Position numbers and translations under genes: made by a program. A stretch of 64,000 bases of DNA, taken from positions 62,001 through 126,000 of the forward strand of contig JAWWOO010000002.1 of assembly GCA_033851545.1 (NCBI GenBank), in the 5' to 3' direction. Every line of letters begins with the position of its first letter. Position 1 is the stretch's first letter. The notes beneath the pieces are model-generated. The model did no database searches. It saw nothing but the letters and a program-made list of their open reading frames with translations, and was not told where the DNA came from. This stretch comes from JAWWOL01 sp033851545 (GTDB taxonomy: Bacteria; Actinomycetota; Actinomycetes; JAWWOL01). Shown in pieces: positions 1 to 8,263 of the stretch.

Positions 1-2718
1 GCTGAAGTAGTCCGTCCAGCTGTTGCCCGGCGGGAACCATACCGAGGTCGTGGCCGTCGTGCCCGGCGTCGTCACCGGCGCCACGAGCACGTCCGGGCCG
101 TACAGGTATTCGGCGCCGTCCTGGGCGTAGGCGTCCTGCGACTCGGGGTACTGCAGGTACAGCGGCCGCACCACTGGGACGCCGGTGCGGTTGGCCTGCT
201 GGGCCAGCGTGTACGTGTACGGCACCAGGTTCTCGCGCAGGTTGAGGAACTTCTCCGCCGATGTCTTCGCCGCCGGGCCGTACTGCCACGGCAGTCGGTC
301 GCTGTGGTTGCCGTGCAGTCGGTCGATCGGCTGGAACGTGCCGAACTGCACCCAGCGGGCGTAGAGGTCGTCGGCTTCCTTCGTGCTGCCCGGCTCGGCG
401 CCGGTGGCTTGCGTGCCGTCGTTGTTGAACCCACCGATGTCGTGGCTGACCGCAGAAAGGCCGGTCGAGGACGACTCGCCTGGGGTGTAGCCGACCTCGA
501 ACTTCAGCGTCGCCCAGTTGGAGGTCGTGTCGCCGGTGAAGTGGACGGTGGTGCGCTTGTCCGCCCACGGGCCGGTTGGCAGCCCCTGCTGGCCGCTGTA
601 GCCGCTGGTCTGCAGCGAGCCGTACGCGCGGGAGAACGCGAATCCCCGGCCCACCGCCTTGTTCGAATCGCTGGCGTACTGCTGGTTGATCCACGCGTCG
701 GGTGTCACGCCCGGCAGCGAGGAGGAGGAACCGTCGCAACACCAGTCCAGCCACCAGAAGTCCGCGCCCTGCGCCTCCATGGTCTGGTGCAGGTCGAGGT
801 ACGCCTTCAGCTGGTCCGGGTTACCCCAGTCGAAGACGTAGTTGCCACCGTTCTGCGCCAGCCCGCCCTTCGCGGTGGCCTGGGCCTGCGGGAACTGCGG
901 GTCCGACGCCACGATGCTCGGGTGGATGTTGAGGGTGTTGTGCAGACCCTGCGACGCCGCCCAGTCGAAGAACGCCTTCGGATCCGGGAACTTGCTCGGG
1001 TCCATCTCCCACCCGTCCCAGGTGCTCGGCGACTTGAAGTCGGTGTCGGTCACCAACACGTCCAGCGGCACGCCGTCGGCGCGGAACGTCGGCAGGATCG
1101 TGTTCTCGTAGTCCGCGGCCGTTCGGTCGTAGTACTCGGAGTACCAGACCCCGTACGCCCAGCGGGGAAGCAGCTCCGACGGCCCGGTGAGCGTCGCCAG
1201 ATCGGTCAGCCCCTGCTGGTAGGCGTGGCCGTAGCCGAACACATAGCCGTCCTGGTACGGCTGACCGCTGTGGCCCGGCCGAGGGGAGACCGCCTTCGTC
1301 GCGTTGTTGAAGATCGCCGAGGTGGTGTCGTCGACCAGCGTCCAACCGTCCTCGTACAACAGGCCGGGCGTCGTCGATGCGGAGCCGCTCACTCCGTCCA
1401 GGCCGCGGCGGTAGCCGCCGAGCGGCGCGTGCGGAGCAAGCAGCACCGAGTTGCGCGCAGCCACCGCGACGGTGTCGATGTTCAGCTGGCAGCTGCTCGC
1501 ATCCGGACAGCCGATCGTCACGTCGTTCGCGCCGGCCGCGAGCGTGACCGGGACCGCGACCGTCCGCCACGAGTCCCAGCTGCTGGTCGTCGGCAGGGTG
1601 GCCGACGTCGCGGCGCCCGAACCGACCTGCACCGACACGGTACGAGGCGCGGTTTGGGCGTTGGCGTAGCGCAGCTGCAGTGCGTAGCTTCCGGCGCGCG
1701 GTACGCCGACGACGTGCGTCGAATCGCTCGCGCCGGTCTGCAGCCCGGCGACGAAGCCGGAGCCGGAGTAGTCGTTGTGGTCGGTCGCCACCGTCGCGCC
1801 GCCGCTGAGAGCCCCTGACTCCGCCTCGCAGACCGCGCCGAACGAGCAGTCCTGGACCGCCGGCGGCGGAGGAGTCGGGTAGGTCGAGCCTGGGGTCACC
1901 AGCGCGAGGCTGTCGATGTTGACGTTGCCCGAGTCGGCCGGCGTGCGGGCCACCGTGATGGTGTGCGTCCCGGCCGGCAGGTTCAGGGTGGTGGAGACCA
2001 GCGCCCAGGTGTCCCAGTTGGCGGTGGTCGGCATCGTGATCGTCTGACCGGCGCCGCTGTCGACAGACACGGTCAGCGTCCGAGTGACGTTCTGCCCGTC
2101 GCCGCCGACGGAGTTCGCGTACCTCGCGTCAAAGTCGTAGCTCCCGGCCGTCGCGACGTTCACCTGGAAGGACAGCGAGTTGCCGGTGTTCTGGAAGCCT
2201 GCGGCGAAGCCTCGTCCGGTATAGCCGGTGTGGTCGGTTGCCACCGACACCCCGTTGAGCGTCAGGTCCTCCGCCTCACAGAGCACGCCAATCGTGCAGG
2301 ACGCGACGCTCTGTGACTGCCATGGGTAGGCCGCGACGTTCTGCCCGCCGGCCCGCAGCTGTACCTGCAGGTTGTCCGGGCCGAACGCTCCCGAGCCGAC
2401 CTTGTACCGCAACGTCATCGCGGCGGTCCGGATGGTCAGCCAGCCCGCGACGGTCTCGGCGGTGTAGGCCGTGTGCGCGAACCCGTCCCGACCGATCGCG
2501 TTGAACGTCGGCGCGTCGACGAAGTGGGCGTCGCCGGCGTACTCGGTGCGCACGAGCGTCGGCGAGAGCACCTCGAAGCGCGCGTCGCCGGACGTCACCG
2601 CCGCCGACCGCGCACCCGCGAGCGGCGCGGCCGAGGACAGCTGGGTCGCGACCAGGACCCCCAGCACCTCGACGGCAACCGTCAGTACCGCGGCGATCCT
2701 GCGGCGTCGATGACTCAT
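1..2718 (-). CDS. Secreted GH31 family glycosidase with two CBM35-like modules (3' end outside window)
   Basis: This is a retaining alpha-glycosidase of family GH31 (alpha-glucosidase or alpha-xylosidase type), exported to degrade oligosaccharides. The 906 codons seen run in frame off the window edge. After a signal peptide (about 1-35) comes a GH31 N-terminal beta-sandwich. Two CBM35-like modules follow, each opening with a CEAE motif (about residues 145-275 and 285-420), and then the catalytic barrel. The probable nucleophile is Asp658 in WWLDW, the probable acid/base is Asp730 in TGDTTSNW, and the GH31 hallmark DIGGF lies near residue 759. The ATG at 2718 has an AGGAGG seven bases upstream. 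Family assignment is firm; substrate is not. Confidence 0.9.
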   Translation of the reverse strand, partial: MSHRRRRIAAVLTVAVEVLGVLVATQLSSAAPLAGARSAAVTSGDARFEVLSPTLVRTEYAGDAHFVDAPTFNAIGRDGFAHTAYTAETVAGWLTIRTAAMTLRYKVGSGAFGPDNLQVQLRAGGQNVAAYPWQSQSVASCTIGVLCEAEDLTLNGVSVATDHTGYTGRGFAAGFQNTGNSLSFQVNVATAGSYDFDARYANSVGGDGQNVTRTLTVSVDSGAGQTITMPTTANWDTWALVSTTLNLPAGTHTITVARTPADSGNVNIDSLALVTPGSTYPTPPPPAVQDCSFGAVCEAESGALSGGATVATDHNDYSGSGFVAGLQTGASDSTHVVGVPRAGSYALQLRYANAQTAPRTVSVQVGSGAATSATLPTTSSWDSWRTVAVPVTLAAGANDVTIGCPDASSCQLNIDTVAVAARNSVLLAPHAPLGGYRRGLDGVSGSASTTPGLLYEDGWTLVDDTTSAIFNNATKAVSPRPGHSGQPYQDGYVFGYGHAYQQGLTDLATLTGPSELLPRWAYGVWYSEYYDRTAADYENTILPTFRADGVPLDVLVTDTDFKSPSTWDGWEMDPSKFPDPKAFFDWAASQGLHNTLNIHPSIVASDPQFPQAQATAKGGLAQNGGNYVFDWGNPDQLKAYLDLHQTMEAQGADFWWLDWCCDGSSSSLPGVTPDAWINQQYASDSNKAVGRGFAFSRAYGSLQTSGYSGQQGLPTGPWADKRTTVHFTGDTTSNWATLKFEVGYTPGESSSTGLSAVSHDIGGFNNDGTQATGAEPGSTKEADDLYARWVQFGTFQPIDRLHGNHSDRLPWQYGPAAKTSAEKFLNLRENLVPYTYTLAQQANRTGVPVVRPLYLQYPESQDAYAQDGAEYLYGPDVLVAPVTTPGTTATTSVWFPPGNSWTDYFS

Positions 2719-2817
2719 TGGTCAACCTCCTCGTCGAGGCGGAGCACGATGTCCAAGTGGGCGCCAGCTTTGCAGCGCTGAGGTGAGCACCGTATCCGGG
2801 CACCATCGCGCAACCTT

Positions 2818-2839
2818 CCGTTTCGGAAGTCCGTTTCGG
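2818..2839. promoter_or_regulatory. Paired CCGTTTCGG repeats upstream of the GH31 gene
   Basis: Two copies of CCGTTTCGG (2818-2826 and 2831-2839) lie 13 bases apart, about 100 bases upstream of the GH31 start. The first is also the core of an inverted repeat, TTCCG-TTT-CGGAA. On the minus strand they read CCGAAACGG. The position suits an operator for a sugar-responsive repressor; the regulator is unknown and this is inference. Confidence 0.35.
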
Positions 2840-2957
2840 GAGTATTGCCAGCCTTTGTCCGAGAGTGAACCTAGCCCCTGAGTTGCCCGTTTGGCTACAC
2901 CGAGATGTTCATATGTTCGTTCGGCGGGGAGATTCTTTCGGCGGGGCCGTTGGGCGA

Positions 2958-3236
2958 TCAGAGTTGCTGGAACACCCAGGCGTGGGTGCGGGTGAACAGC
3001 TTGCCGAACGGCGGCCGCTCGTCGTAGTCGTGGGCGGCGCCCTGGTCGGTCCACCGGGTGATCAGCACCATCCGGTCGACGGTGTCCTCGGAGGTCGCGG
3101 CGTAGGAGATGTACGCCTCGGCGCCGGCGCAGCTCTCGTCGTCGGAGGCCTCGGCAACACAGCGGCGGAGGAACTCGGCAGCGTCCTCCGTACGGCCCTC
3201 GGCGACGCTCGCCTCCCACATCCGGGCCCAGGTCAC
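2958..3236 (-). CDS. Small ABM-like (antibiotic biosynthesis monooxygenase fold) protein
   Basis: The 92-residue protein starts at a GTG whose last base pair overlaps the tsaD stop (GTGA), so it is probably translationally coupled to tsaD. The pattern VLITRWTDQGAAHDYDE near the middle and FTRTHAWVF at the end resemble dimeric alpha+beta-barrel ABM-domain proteins. No catalytic motif defines a substrate. A later ATG four codons in is an alternative start. It is the last gene of the tsaB-rimI-tsaD run. Confidence 0.7.
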   Translation of the reverse strand: MTWARMWEASVAEGRTEDAAEFLRRCVAEASDDESCAGAEAYISYAATSEDTVDRMVLITRWTDQGAAHDYDERPPFGKLFTRTHAWVFQQL

Positions 3237-4255
3237 GCTGTCACCAGACTGAGCGACGGGTCGGCGGCGAGGTCCAGCGACGACGGCTCGATGCCCCTGG
3301 CCACCATCTCGGCGCCCAGCGCTGCGACCATCGCCCCGTTGTCCGTGCACAGTCCCGGGCGTGGCACCCGGAGCACCATGCCCGCCTTGGCGCACCGCTC
3401 CTCGGCGACCGCGCGCAACCGTGAGTTGGCCGCGACGCCACCGCCGATGACGAGGTGGTCGATGCCCTTGTCCTTGCCGGCCAGGACCGCTCGGCGGGTC
3501 AGCACGTCGACGACCGCCTCCTGGAAGGCTGCTGCCACGTCGTTGACCGGGACCGGCTCGCCGGCCCGCTCGCGGCTCTCGACCCAGCGTGCGACAGCGG
3601 TCTTGAGGCCGGAGAAGGAGAACGAGTAGGGCTGGTCGCGTACGGTCGCCCGCGGGAAGTCGATCGCCGTCGGGTCACCGTCCCGGGCGGCCTTGTCGAT
3701 CCACGGGCCGCCGGGGAAGGGCAGCCCCAGCACCCGGGCGACCTTGTCGAACGCCTCCCCTGCGGCGTCGTCGATCGTCTGGCCGAGGGAGACAACGGCG
3801 CCGGTGACGTCGGGCACCTCGAGCAGGGACGAGTGCCCGCCGCTGACGAGCAATGCGATGCACGGGGACGGCAGCGGACCGTGCTCGAGCTGGTCGACCG
3901 CGACATGGGCGGCGAGGTGGTTGACCCCGTACAGCGGCTTGCCGAGGGCGAACGCGTAGGCCTTGGCAGCGGCGACACCGACCAGCAGCGCCCCGGCGAG
4001 GCCCGGGCCGGCGGTGACCGCGATCGCGTCGACCTGGCCGAGCGTGACCCCGGCGCGGTCGAGAGCCCGCCGGACCGTCGGGACCATCGCCTCGAGGTGG
4101 GCGCGGCTGGCCACCTCGGGTACGACGCCGCCGAACCGGGCGTGCTCCTCGACACTGGACGCGACCTGGTCGACGAGCAGCTCGCGGCCGCGCACGAGGC
4201 CCACGCCGGTCTCGTCGCACGAGGTCTCGATGCCCAGGACGAGAGGGGCTGTCAT
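3233..4255 (-). CDS. tsaD: tRNA N6-threonylcarbamoyladenosine transferase TsaD
   Basis: TsaD transfers the threonylcarbamoyl group to A37 of ANN-decoding tRNAs, working with TsaB and TsaE. The protein is 340 residues, the usual family length. It begins with the ASKHA-fold signature GIETSCDETG, carries the metal-binding NHLAAHV motif near residue 117, LLVSGGHSS, and the Kae1/TsaD signature region around GEAFDKVARVLGLPFPGG. Its start overlaps the rimI stop by four bases, placing it third in the tsaB-rimI-tsaD operon. The order tsaB-rimI-tsaD is the normal actinobacterial one; tsaE, usually next to tsaB, is far away at 51.0 kb. Confidence 0.97.
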   Translation of the reverse strand: MTAPLVLGIETSCDETGVGLVRGRELLVDQVASSVEEHARFGGVVPEVASRAHLEAMVPTVRRALDRAGVTLGQVDAIAVTAGPGLAGALLVGVAAAKAYAFALGKPLYGVNHLAAHVAVDQLEHGPLPSPCIALLVSGGHSSLLEVPDVTGAVVSLGQTIDDAAGEAFDKVARVLGLPFPGGPWIDKAARDGDPTAIDFPRATVRDQPYSFSFSGLKTAVARWVESRERAGEPVPVNDVAAAFQEAVVDVLTRRAVLAGKDKGIDHLVIGGGVAANSRLRAVAEERCAKAGMVLRVPRPGLCTDNGAMVAALGAEMVARGIEPSSLDLAADPSLSLVTA

Positions 4256-4755
4256 GCGTCCGCCCCAGCTGATGCCCTGGCGGCGAGATGCCCTGCCACG
4301 TCGGCCATCTGCATCACGATCGCGTCCACTCCCGACGGCTGGTAGTAGTGCCGGCGGACGCCGATCGGCAGGAAACCGAACCGCTCGTACACGGCCTGCG
4401 CCTGCGCGTTGTCCGCCCGCACCTCGAGGGTCACGACGTCCTCGCCCCTGCCGACGGCGCCCTCGAGGAGCGCGGTCAGCAGCCTGCTGCCGATGCCGGT
4501 GCCCTGGGCATCGGGGACCACGCCGATGGTCTGGATGTAGGCCTCGCCCACATAGCAGCAGAGTCCTGCATAGCCGACCACGTCGACGTTCCCGTCGTCG
4601 TCGGTCCGCTCAGCGACGAGGTAGAGCCGGCTCTCCTGGGCGAGCTCGGACCAGAACATCGTCTCGGTCCACTGCTCCTCGGGGAACAGCGTTGCCTCGA
4701 GCGGAAGCAGCTTGCCGATGTGCCACCAGCGCATGGGTACGAGGTCGACCGTCAT
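4252..4755 (-). CDS. rimI: Ribosomal-protein-S18-alanine N-acetyltransferase RimI
   Basis: This is a GNAT acetyltransferase of 167 residues, expected to acetylate the N-terminus of ribosomal protein S18 or related substrates. The acetyl-CoA loop reads VVPDAQGTGIGSRLL, followed by LEVRADNAQAQAVYERFGF, the classic RimI C-terminal region. It overlaps both neighbours by four bases (tsaB upstream, tsaD downstream). Its place between tsaB and tsaD is standard and supports the name over other GNAT members. Confidence 0.93.
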   Translation of the reverse strand: MTVDLVPMRWWHIGKLLPLEATLFPEEQWTETMFWSELAQESRLYLVAERTDDDGNVDVVGYAGLCCYVGEAYIQTIGVVPDAQGTGIGSRLLTALLEGAVGRGEDVVTLEVRADNAQAQAVYERFGFLPIGVRRHYYQPSGVDAIVMQMADVAGHLAARASAGADA

Positions 4756-5408
4756 GCCGGCATGACCTGCTTGCGGGCCGCAGGCGGCACCGCGTCCGGG
4801 CGGCGCAGGTAGAGCGGGTCGGCCGGGCCCGCCTCGCCCCTGGAGATCTGGCCTGCCGCGAGGGTCGCGAGGGCGGAGGCCTCCGGGAACGGTTGCTCCT
4901 CGCGTACGTCCAGCCCCGCGAACGTCTCGCGATAAAGCACCGCGCCCGCGCCGGCGAGCACCTCGTCCGTCAGCCGGTGTGCGAGGTCGGCCGGGCGGTC
5001 GACCGCTGGTCCCTGGGTGCGGGCACCCTCGACGTAGTGGGCCCAGTAGACCTCTCGCCTGCGGGCGTCGGTCATCACCACGAGATCTCGAAAGTCCTTG
5101 TGCTGCAGGGCAACTGCGTCAAGACTGCAGACGCCATGGACCGGGATGGCCAAGGCGTCGCCGAGTGCCCGCGCCGTGACGAGACCGACGCGGAGCCCGG
5201 TGAACGGGCCTGGTCCCGTACCTGCGACGACGTGGGTGAGGTCGCGCGCCCAGGCCCCGGCGAGGCAGAGGACCCGCTCTATGCCCGGCATCAGCAGCTC
5301 GCCCTGCCGGTTGAGTCCGACCTGTGTCGACTCGGCGAGGACGCCGGAGCCGTCGTGCAGGGCGACGGTCACGGCTGGAGTCGAGGTGTCGAAGGCGATC
5401 AGGAGCAC
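4752..5408 (-). CDS. tsaB: tRNA threonylcarbamoyladenosine biosynthesis protein TsaB
   Basis: TsaB is the non-catalytic ASKHA-fold partner of TsaD in t6A synthesis. The 218-residue product opens with LIAFDTSTPAVTVAL and has the GTGPGPFTGLRVGL segment typical of TsaB. It is the first gene of tsaB-rimI-tsaD-ABM. Upstream, instead of tsaE, lie a strong inverted repeat and a GH15 gene, so the operon must be transcribed from its own promoter or by read-through. Confidence 0.95.
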   Translation of the reverse strand: MLLIAFDTSTPAVTVALHDGSGVLAESTQVGLNRQGELLMPGIERVLCLAGAWARDLTHVVAGTGPGPFTGLRVGLVTARALGDALAIPVHGVCSLDAVALQHKDFRDLVVMTDARRREVYWAHYVEGARTQGPAVDRPADLAHRLTDEVLAGAGAVLYRETFAGLDVREEQPFPEASALATLAAGQISRGEAGPADPLYLRRPDAVPPAARKQVMPA

Positions 5409-5429
5409 GGACCCAGACTACCGAGCAGG

Positions 5430-5470
5430 CTGAGGCGGGACGGGTTCTCGGGGGGGCCGTCCCGCCTCAG
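5430..5470 (-). terminator. Perfect 14-bp inverted repeat downstream of the GH15 gene
   Basis: CTGAGGCGGGACGG (5430-5443) pairs perfectly with CCGTCCCGCCTCAG (5457-5470) across a 13-base loop. It lies 32 bases past the GH15 stop and 21 bases before the tsaB start. There is no U tract, as is common for actinobacterial terminators. It probably ends the GH15 transcript and insulates tsaB. Confidence 0.8.
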
Positions 5471-5502
5471 GTCTTGAGTTCGCTGGCTTGAGCTGCCCGG
5501 CG

Positions 5503-7995
5503 TCAGCTCCCGTAGCCGGTGAGCCGGGTGTCGTACTGGTGCTGCGCGGTCAAGGTGGCGAGCATGAACCACGCTCCGGTGACCGGCTCGGACGCCGTGC
5601 TGAGGAGCGGTTGCATGTTCGTCCAGTCGACGGCCTCGCCAGGCGGCTCATAGCCGTACGGGCTGACGCCGGCGTACCACGACAACCGGGCCTTGCCGGT
5701 GCCGAACTGGCCCTGCCAGGTGTTGAGCATGCTCATGTACATCACCGGCTGCGGCCAGATCGGGTTCATGGCCTGTGCCTCGTACTGGCCACCGGGAGAG
5801 TAGACGCTGGAGAAGTAGAAGTCGTCGTTCTCGTGCCGGCTGATCCCGAACATTCCCTTGCCCAGCCAACGGTTGATCTTGTTGCGCTGGTCGACGGCCT
5901 GGACACTGTTGGCGTCGATGACGCCGAGCACCCACAGCACGCCGGTGGAGGAGTCGACCTCGCTGTCGACCGAGATCATCGGGTTGTTGTCGGGCGTCTC
6001 GCCTCCGCCGTCGAAGATGCCACGGGCGAAGAACGGGTGCTTGTCACCGGTCGAGGGATAGGGGCCGTTGCAGTTCGGCCCGTGGAAGGTGGGCGTCACG
6101 ACGCAGCCGATCGGCGGATTGCCTGCTGCGCCTGGGTTGTACCACAGACCGGGCTTGCCGGGCGTGTTGGTAGGACGCAGGATCGCGGCCCGGATCGTGG
6201 TCGAGCCGGTCATCCAGGAGGCGGCCATCGAAGCGTCACCGATCATCGGCGCCAGCTTGGCCGCGGCGAGCAGGCCGGCGGTGTACGTGGCTTGGGTGAA
6301 CGTCGCAAACTCGAACCGCTCCTCCCAGATCGACTGGTCCTGCGGACCGAAGCCGAGGGTCGGGTCGATACCGTTGACCACGAAGTTCGCGCCGAGCTCG
6401 ATCGCGGCCTTGATCTCCGGAACGTTGACGAAGGCGAGCGCCGCCGCGTGGTTGGTCGCGTCGAGCAGCAGGAAGTGCTTGTAGACACCGACGATGAACA
6501 GGCCGGTCGAGTCCAGCTCGGGCTGGACGAACGGGATCGGCGTGTTCGCGGCCCAGAAGCTGTAGTTCGTGTACCAGGTGCCGGGCGACAGGCCGCTGTT
6601 CGGCGGCGACGTGGTGTTCTGCACCGACGCCTCCCAGCGCCAGTACTTCTCCGCCTCGGGCAGGTGACCCGCGGCGTCCATGGCGATGGCCGTCACACTG
6701 GCGTCACGCGGCCACACCTTGTACAGGTAGGCGGGGTTCGTCGCGGCGACCCACGAGCCGAACTGCGGCTGCTGCGACTGCTTGAGGGTCACCAGGCTGA
6801 TGTCGAACGCGTTGCGGGCGCCCTGGTCGGCCTGGGTGGAGCGGGCTCCACTGTTCAGCCAGCCCAGGTAGACCGCCTGCTCCCGTGATGCCCACGCCGA
6901 CGCGGACCTGGACAGGGCGGTGGCGACCGCGGACTGCGCTGCTGCGGCACTGCCCTGCACGGTGAGGACGAATGACAAGGTCGTCGAACCCTTGGCGGAC
7001 AGCGTCACGTGCCGCTGCAGGCCCAGGGTCACGATCTGGCCAGTGAAGGAATTGTTGTTGCTCAGGTGGCCACTGCCCCGGAAGTCCATGACCGTCGTCT
7101 GGAACGCATCACCGGGCGTGAACGGGCCGTCGATGTACGTGCCGGCACCGTGCGACTCGTTGCTCTGGAAAGCGCCCTGGGAGAAGTAGAAGCCACCGGA
7201 CGCGGTCATGTCGACGTCCCAGCCACGGTGGGCGGCGTTGTACGTAGCCGCCTGGCTCTGGACCTTGGCATCCGGCTGGTTGGGGGTCGGGGCGATGATG
7301 CACGCCAGGCCGGAGCCGCCGCCGGAGCCGCTGCCTCCGGACGTACCACCACTGGAGCCGTTGGTGTCGTTCTCCTGGCACCACTGCTTGTTGTTCAGCT
7401 CGACGTTGTCCATGAAGTTGAACGTCTGCGAGCTGTGCGTGCGGTTGATGAGCCGGTAGCTGAGGATGAAGAACGGCTGGTGCGGCACGGCGATGTAGGA
7501 CTTGTGCACGAGCACCGGCAGGTGGACGCCGTAGTTGTCGCCATAGTTCTGGTGCAGCACCCCACCACGGTCGAACGCCAGTTGCGACTGGCCGGACGGC
7601 GGCCGCTGATCGGCGTTGGTGGCGGGGCTGAGGTAGGCGGCCTCGCTCTGGATCTGGTTCATCGGCCAGTCGCCCTTGTAGTGCAGCTCGGCGAGGGTCG
7701 GGCCGTAGGGGGTGACGTCCTTGGGTGCCAGCTTGGCCGACTGCGCGACGCCGATCAGGTCGTTCCAGTTGTTGAACAGCTGGCTGGTCGTGGACGTGGA
7801 GCTGGCAGGGGTGCACGGGCTCGAGGTGCACGTCGCCGGGACGTTGGTGGGGCCGAGCGCCTTGGCGGCGGCGGTAGCTGCCAGGGACCTGGCGCCTGCG
7901 GCGGAACTGGCCAGGGAGGCTGCGGCCGGCGAGGCCACGAATGCGGCGATGACAGCCACGGTGGTCACGCACGGGACGGCTCTGGTCATCTTCAT
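5503..7995 (-). CDS. Secreted GH15 family glucoamylase/glucodextranase-like enzyme
   Basis: The 830-residue product is an exported inverting exo-alpha-glucosidase of family GH15, releasing glucose from starch- or dextran-like chains. The start chosen is the ATG at 7995, giving the signal peptide MKMTRAVPCVTTVAVIAAF and an Ala-rich cleavage region; an in-frame start at 8055 adds a non-signal leader. A beta-sandwich N-terminal domain contains a Gly/Ser-rich loop (SGGSGSGGGSG). The (alpha/alpha)6 barrel follows, with VWPRDASVT near residue 427, a candidate general acid in WEERFEF (Glu558/559), and a candidate base in STASEPVTG near the end. It is divergent from a LacI-type regulator that probably controls it. 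Confidence 0.88.
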   Translation of the reverse strand: MKMTRAVPCVTTVAVIAAFVASPAAASLASSAAGARSLAATAAAKALGPTNVPATCTSSPCTPASSTSTTSQLFNNWNDLIGVAQSAKLAPKDVTPYGPTLAELHYKGDWPMNQIQSEAAYLSPATNADQRPPSGQSQLAFDRGGVLHQNYGDNYGVHLPVLVHKSYIAVPHQPFFILSYRLINRTHSSQTFNFMDNVELNNKQWCQENDTNGSSGGTSGGSGSGGGSGLACIIAPTPNQPDAKVQSQAATYNAAHRGWDVDMTASGGFYFSQGAFQSNESHGAGTYIDGPFTPGDAFQTTVMDFRGSGHLSNNNSFTGQIVTLGLQRHVTLSAKGSTTLSFVLTVQGSAAAAQSAVATALSRSASAWASREQAVYLGWLNSGARSTQADQGARNAFDISLVTLKQSQQPQFGSWVAATNPAYLYKVWPRDASVTAIAMDAAGHLPEAEKYWRWEASVQNTTSPPNSGLSPGTWYTNYSFWAANTPIPFVQPELDSTGLFIVGVYKHFLLLDATNHAAALAFVNVPEIKAAIELGANFVVNGIDPTLGFGPQDQSIWEERFEFATFTQATYTAGLLAAAKLAPMIGDASMAASWMTGSTTIRAAILRPTNTPGKPGLWYNPGAAGNPPIGCVVTPTFHGPNCNGPYPSTGDKHPFFARGIFDGGGETPDNNPMISVDSEVDSSTGVLWVLGVIDANSVQAVDQRNKINRWLGKGMFGISRHENDDFYFSSVYSPGGQYEAQAMNPIWPQPVMYMSMLNTWQGQFGTGKARLSWYAGVSPYGYEPPGEAVDWTNMQPLLSTASEPVTGAWFMLATLTAQHQYDTRLTGYGS

Positions 7996-8113
7996 GTCGA
8001 CCAACTTTCTGCGGACGCGGGACGTGCGGGCGTGCGGCACTGCACGGCCTGCCACCTCCGCGGAAGGCGGTCAGGCTTGCCTGGCACGAAGAGCAAACCT
8101 AGGCAAAAGGCCA

Positions 8114-8133
8114 GTGCTGACTCGTGTTAGCAC
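8114..8133. promoter_or_regulatory. LacI-family operator-like dyad
   Basis: GTGCTGACTCGTGTTAGCAC matches its own reverse complement at 16 of 20 positions around a central CG, the usual geometry of LacI/GalR operators. It lies in the 268-bp gap between the GH15 gene and the LacI-type gene. On the minus strand it sits just downstream of a promoter-like pair, so binding would block GH15 transcription. Confidence 0.65.
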
Positions 8134-8138
8134 CGCCC

Positions 8139-8168
8139 ACATTGGAGCCGCCGGACGAATCCGGTCAA
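8139..8168 (-). promoter_or_regulatory. Candidate sigma-70-type promoter of the GH15 gene
   Basis: On the minus strand TTGACC (8168-8163) and CAATGT (8144-8139) are spaced by 18 bases, a plausible -35/-10 pair. The operator-like dyad begins six bases after the -10. The arrangement, rather than the hexamers alone, is the support; no transcription start is known. Confidence 0.45.
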
Positions 8169-8263
8169 GGTGTCGAGACCGTGACAATTTGCCCACCGCC
8201 AGGTCAGGGGATCTCGGCGGGCCTATCCTCGAAGGACCGACGGCACGAGCAGCGGAGGGCCGG

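Noticed and set aside
304..1818. 504-codon plus-strand frame at the left edge
   Set aside because: Antisense of the GH31 gene, whose frame has signal peptide, CBM modules and active-site motifs.
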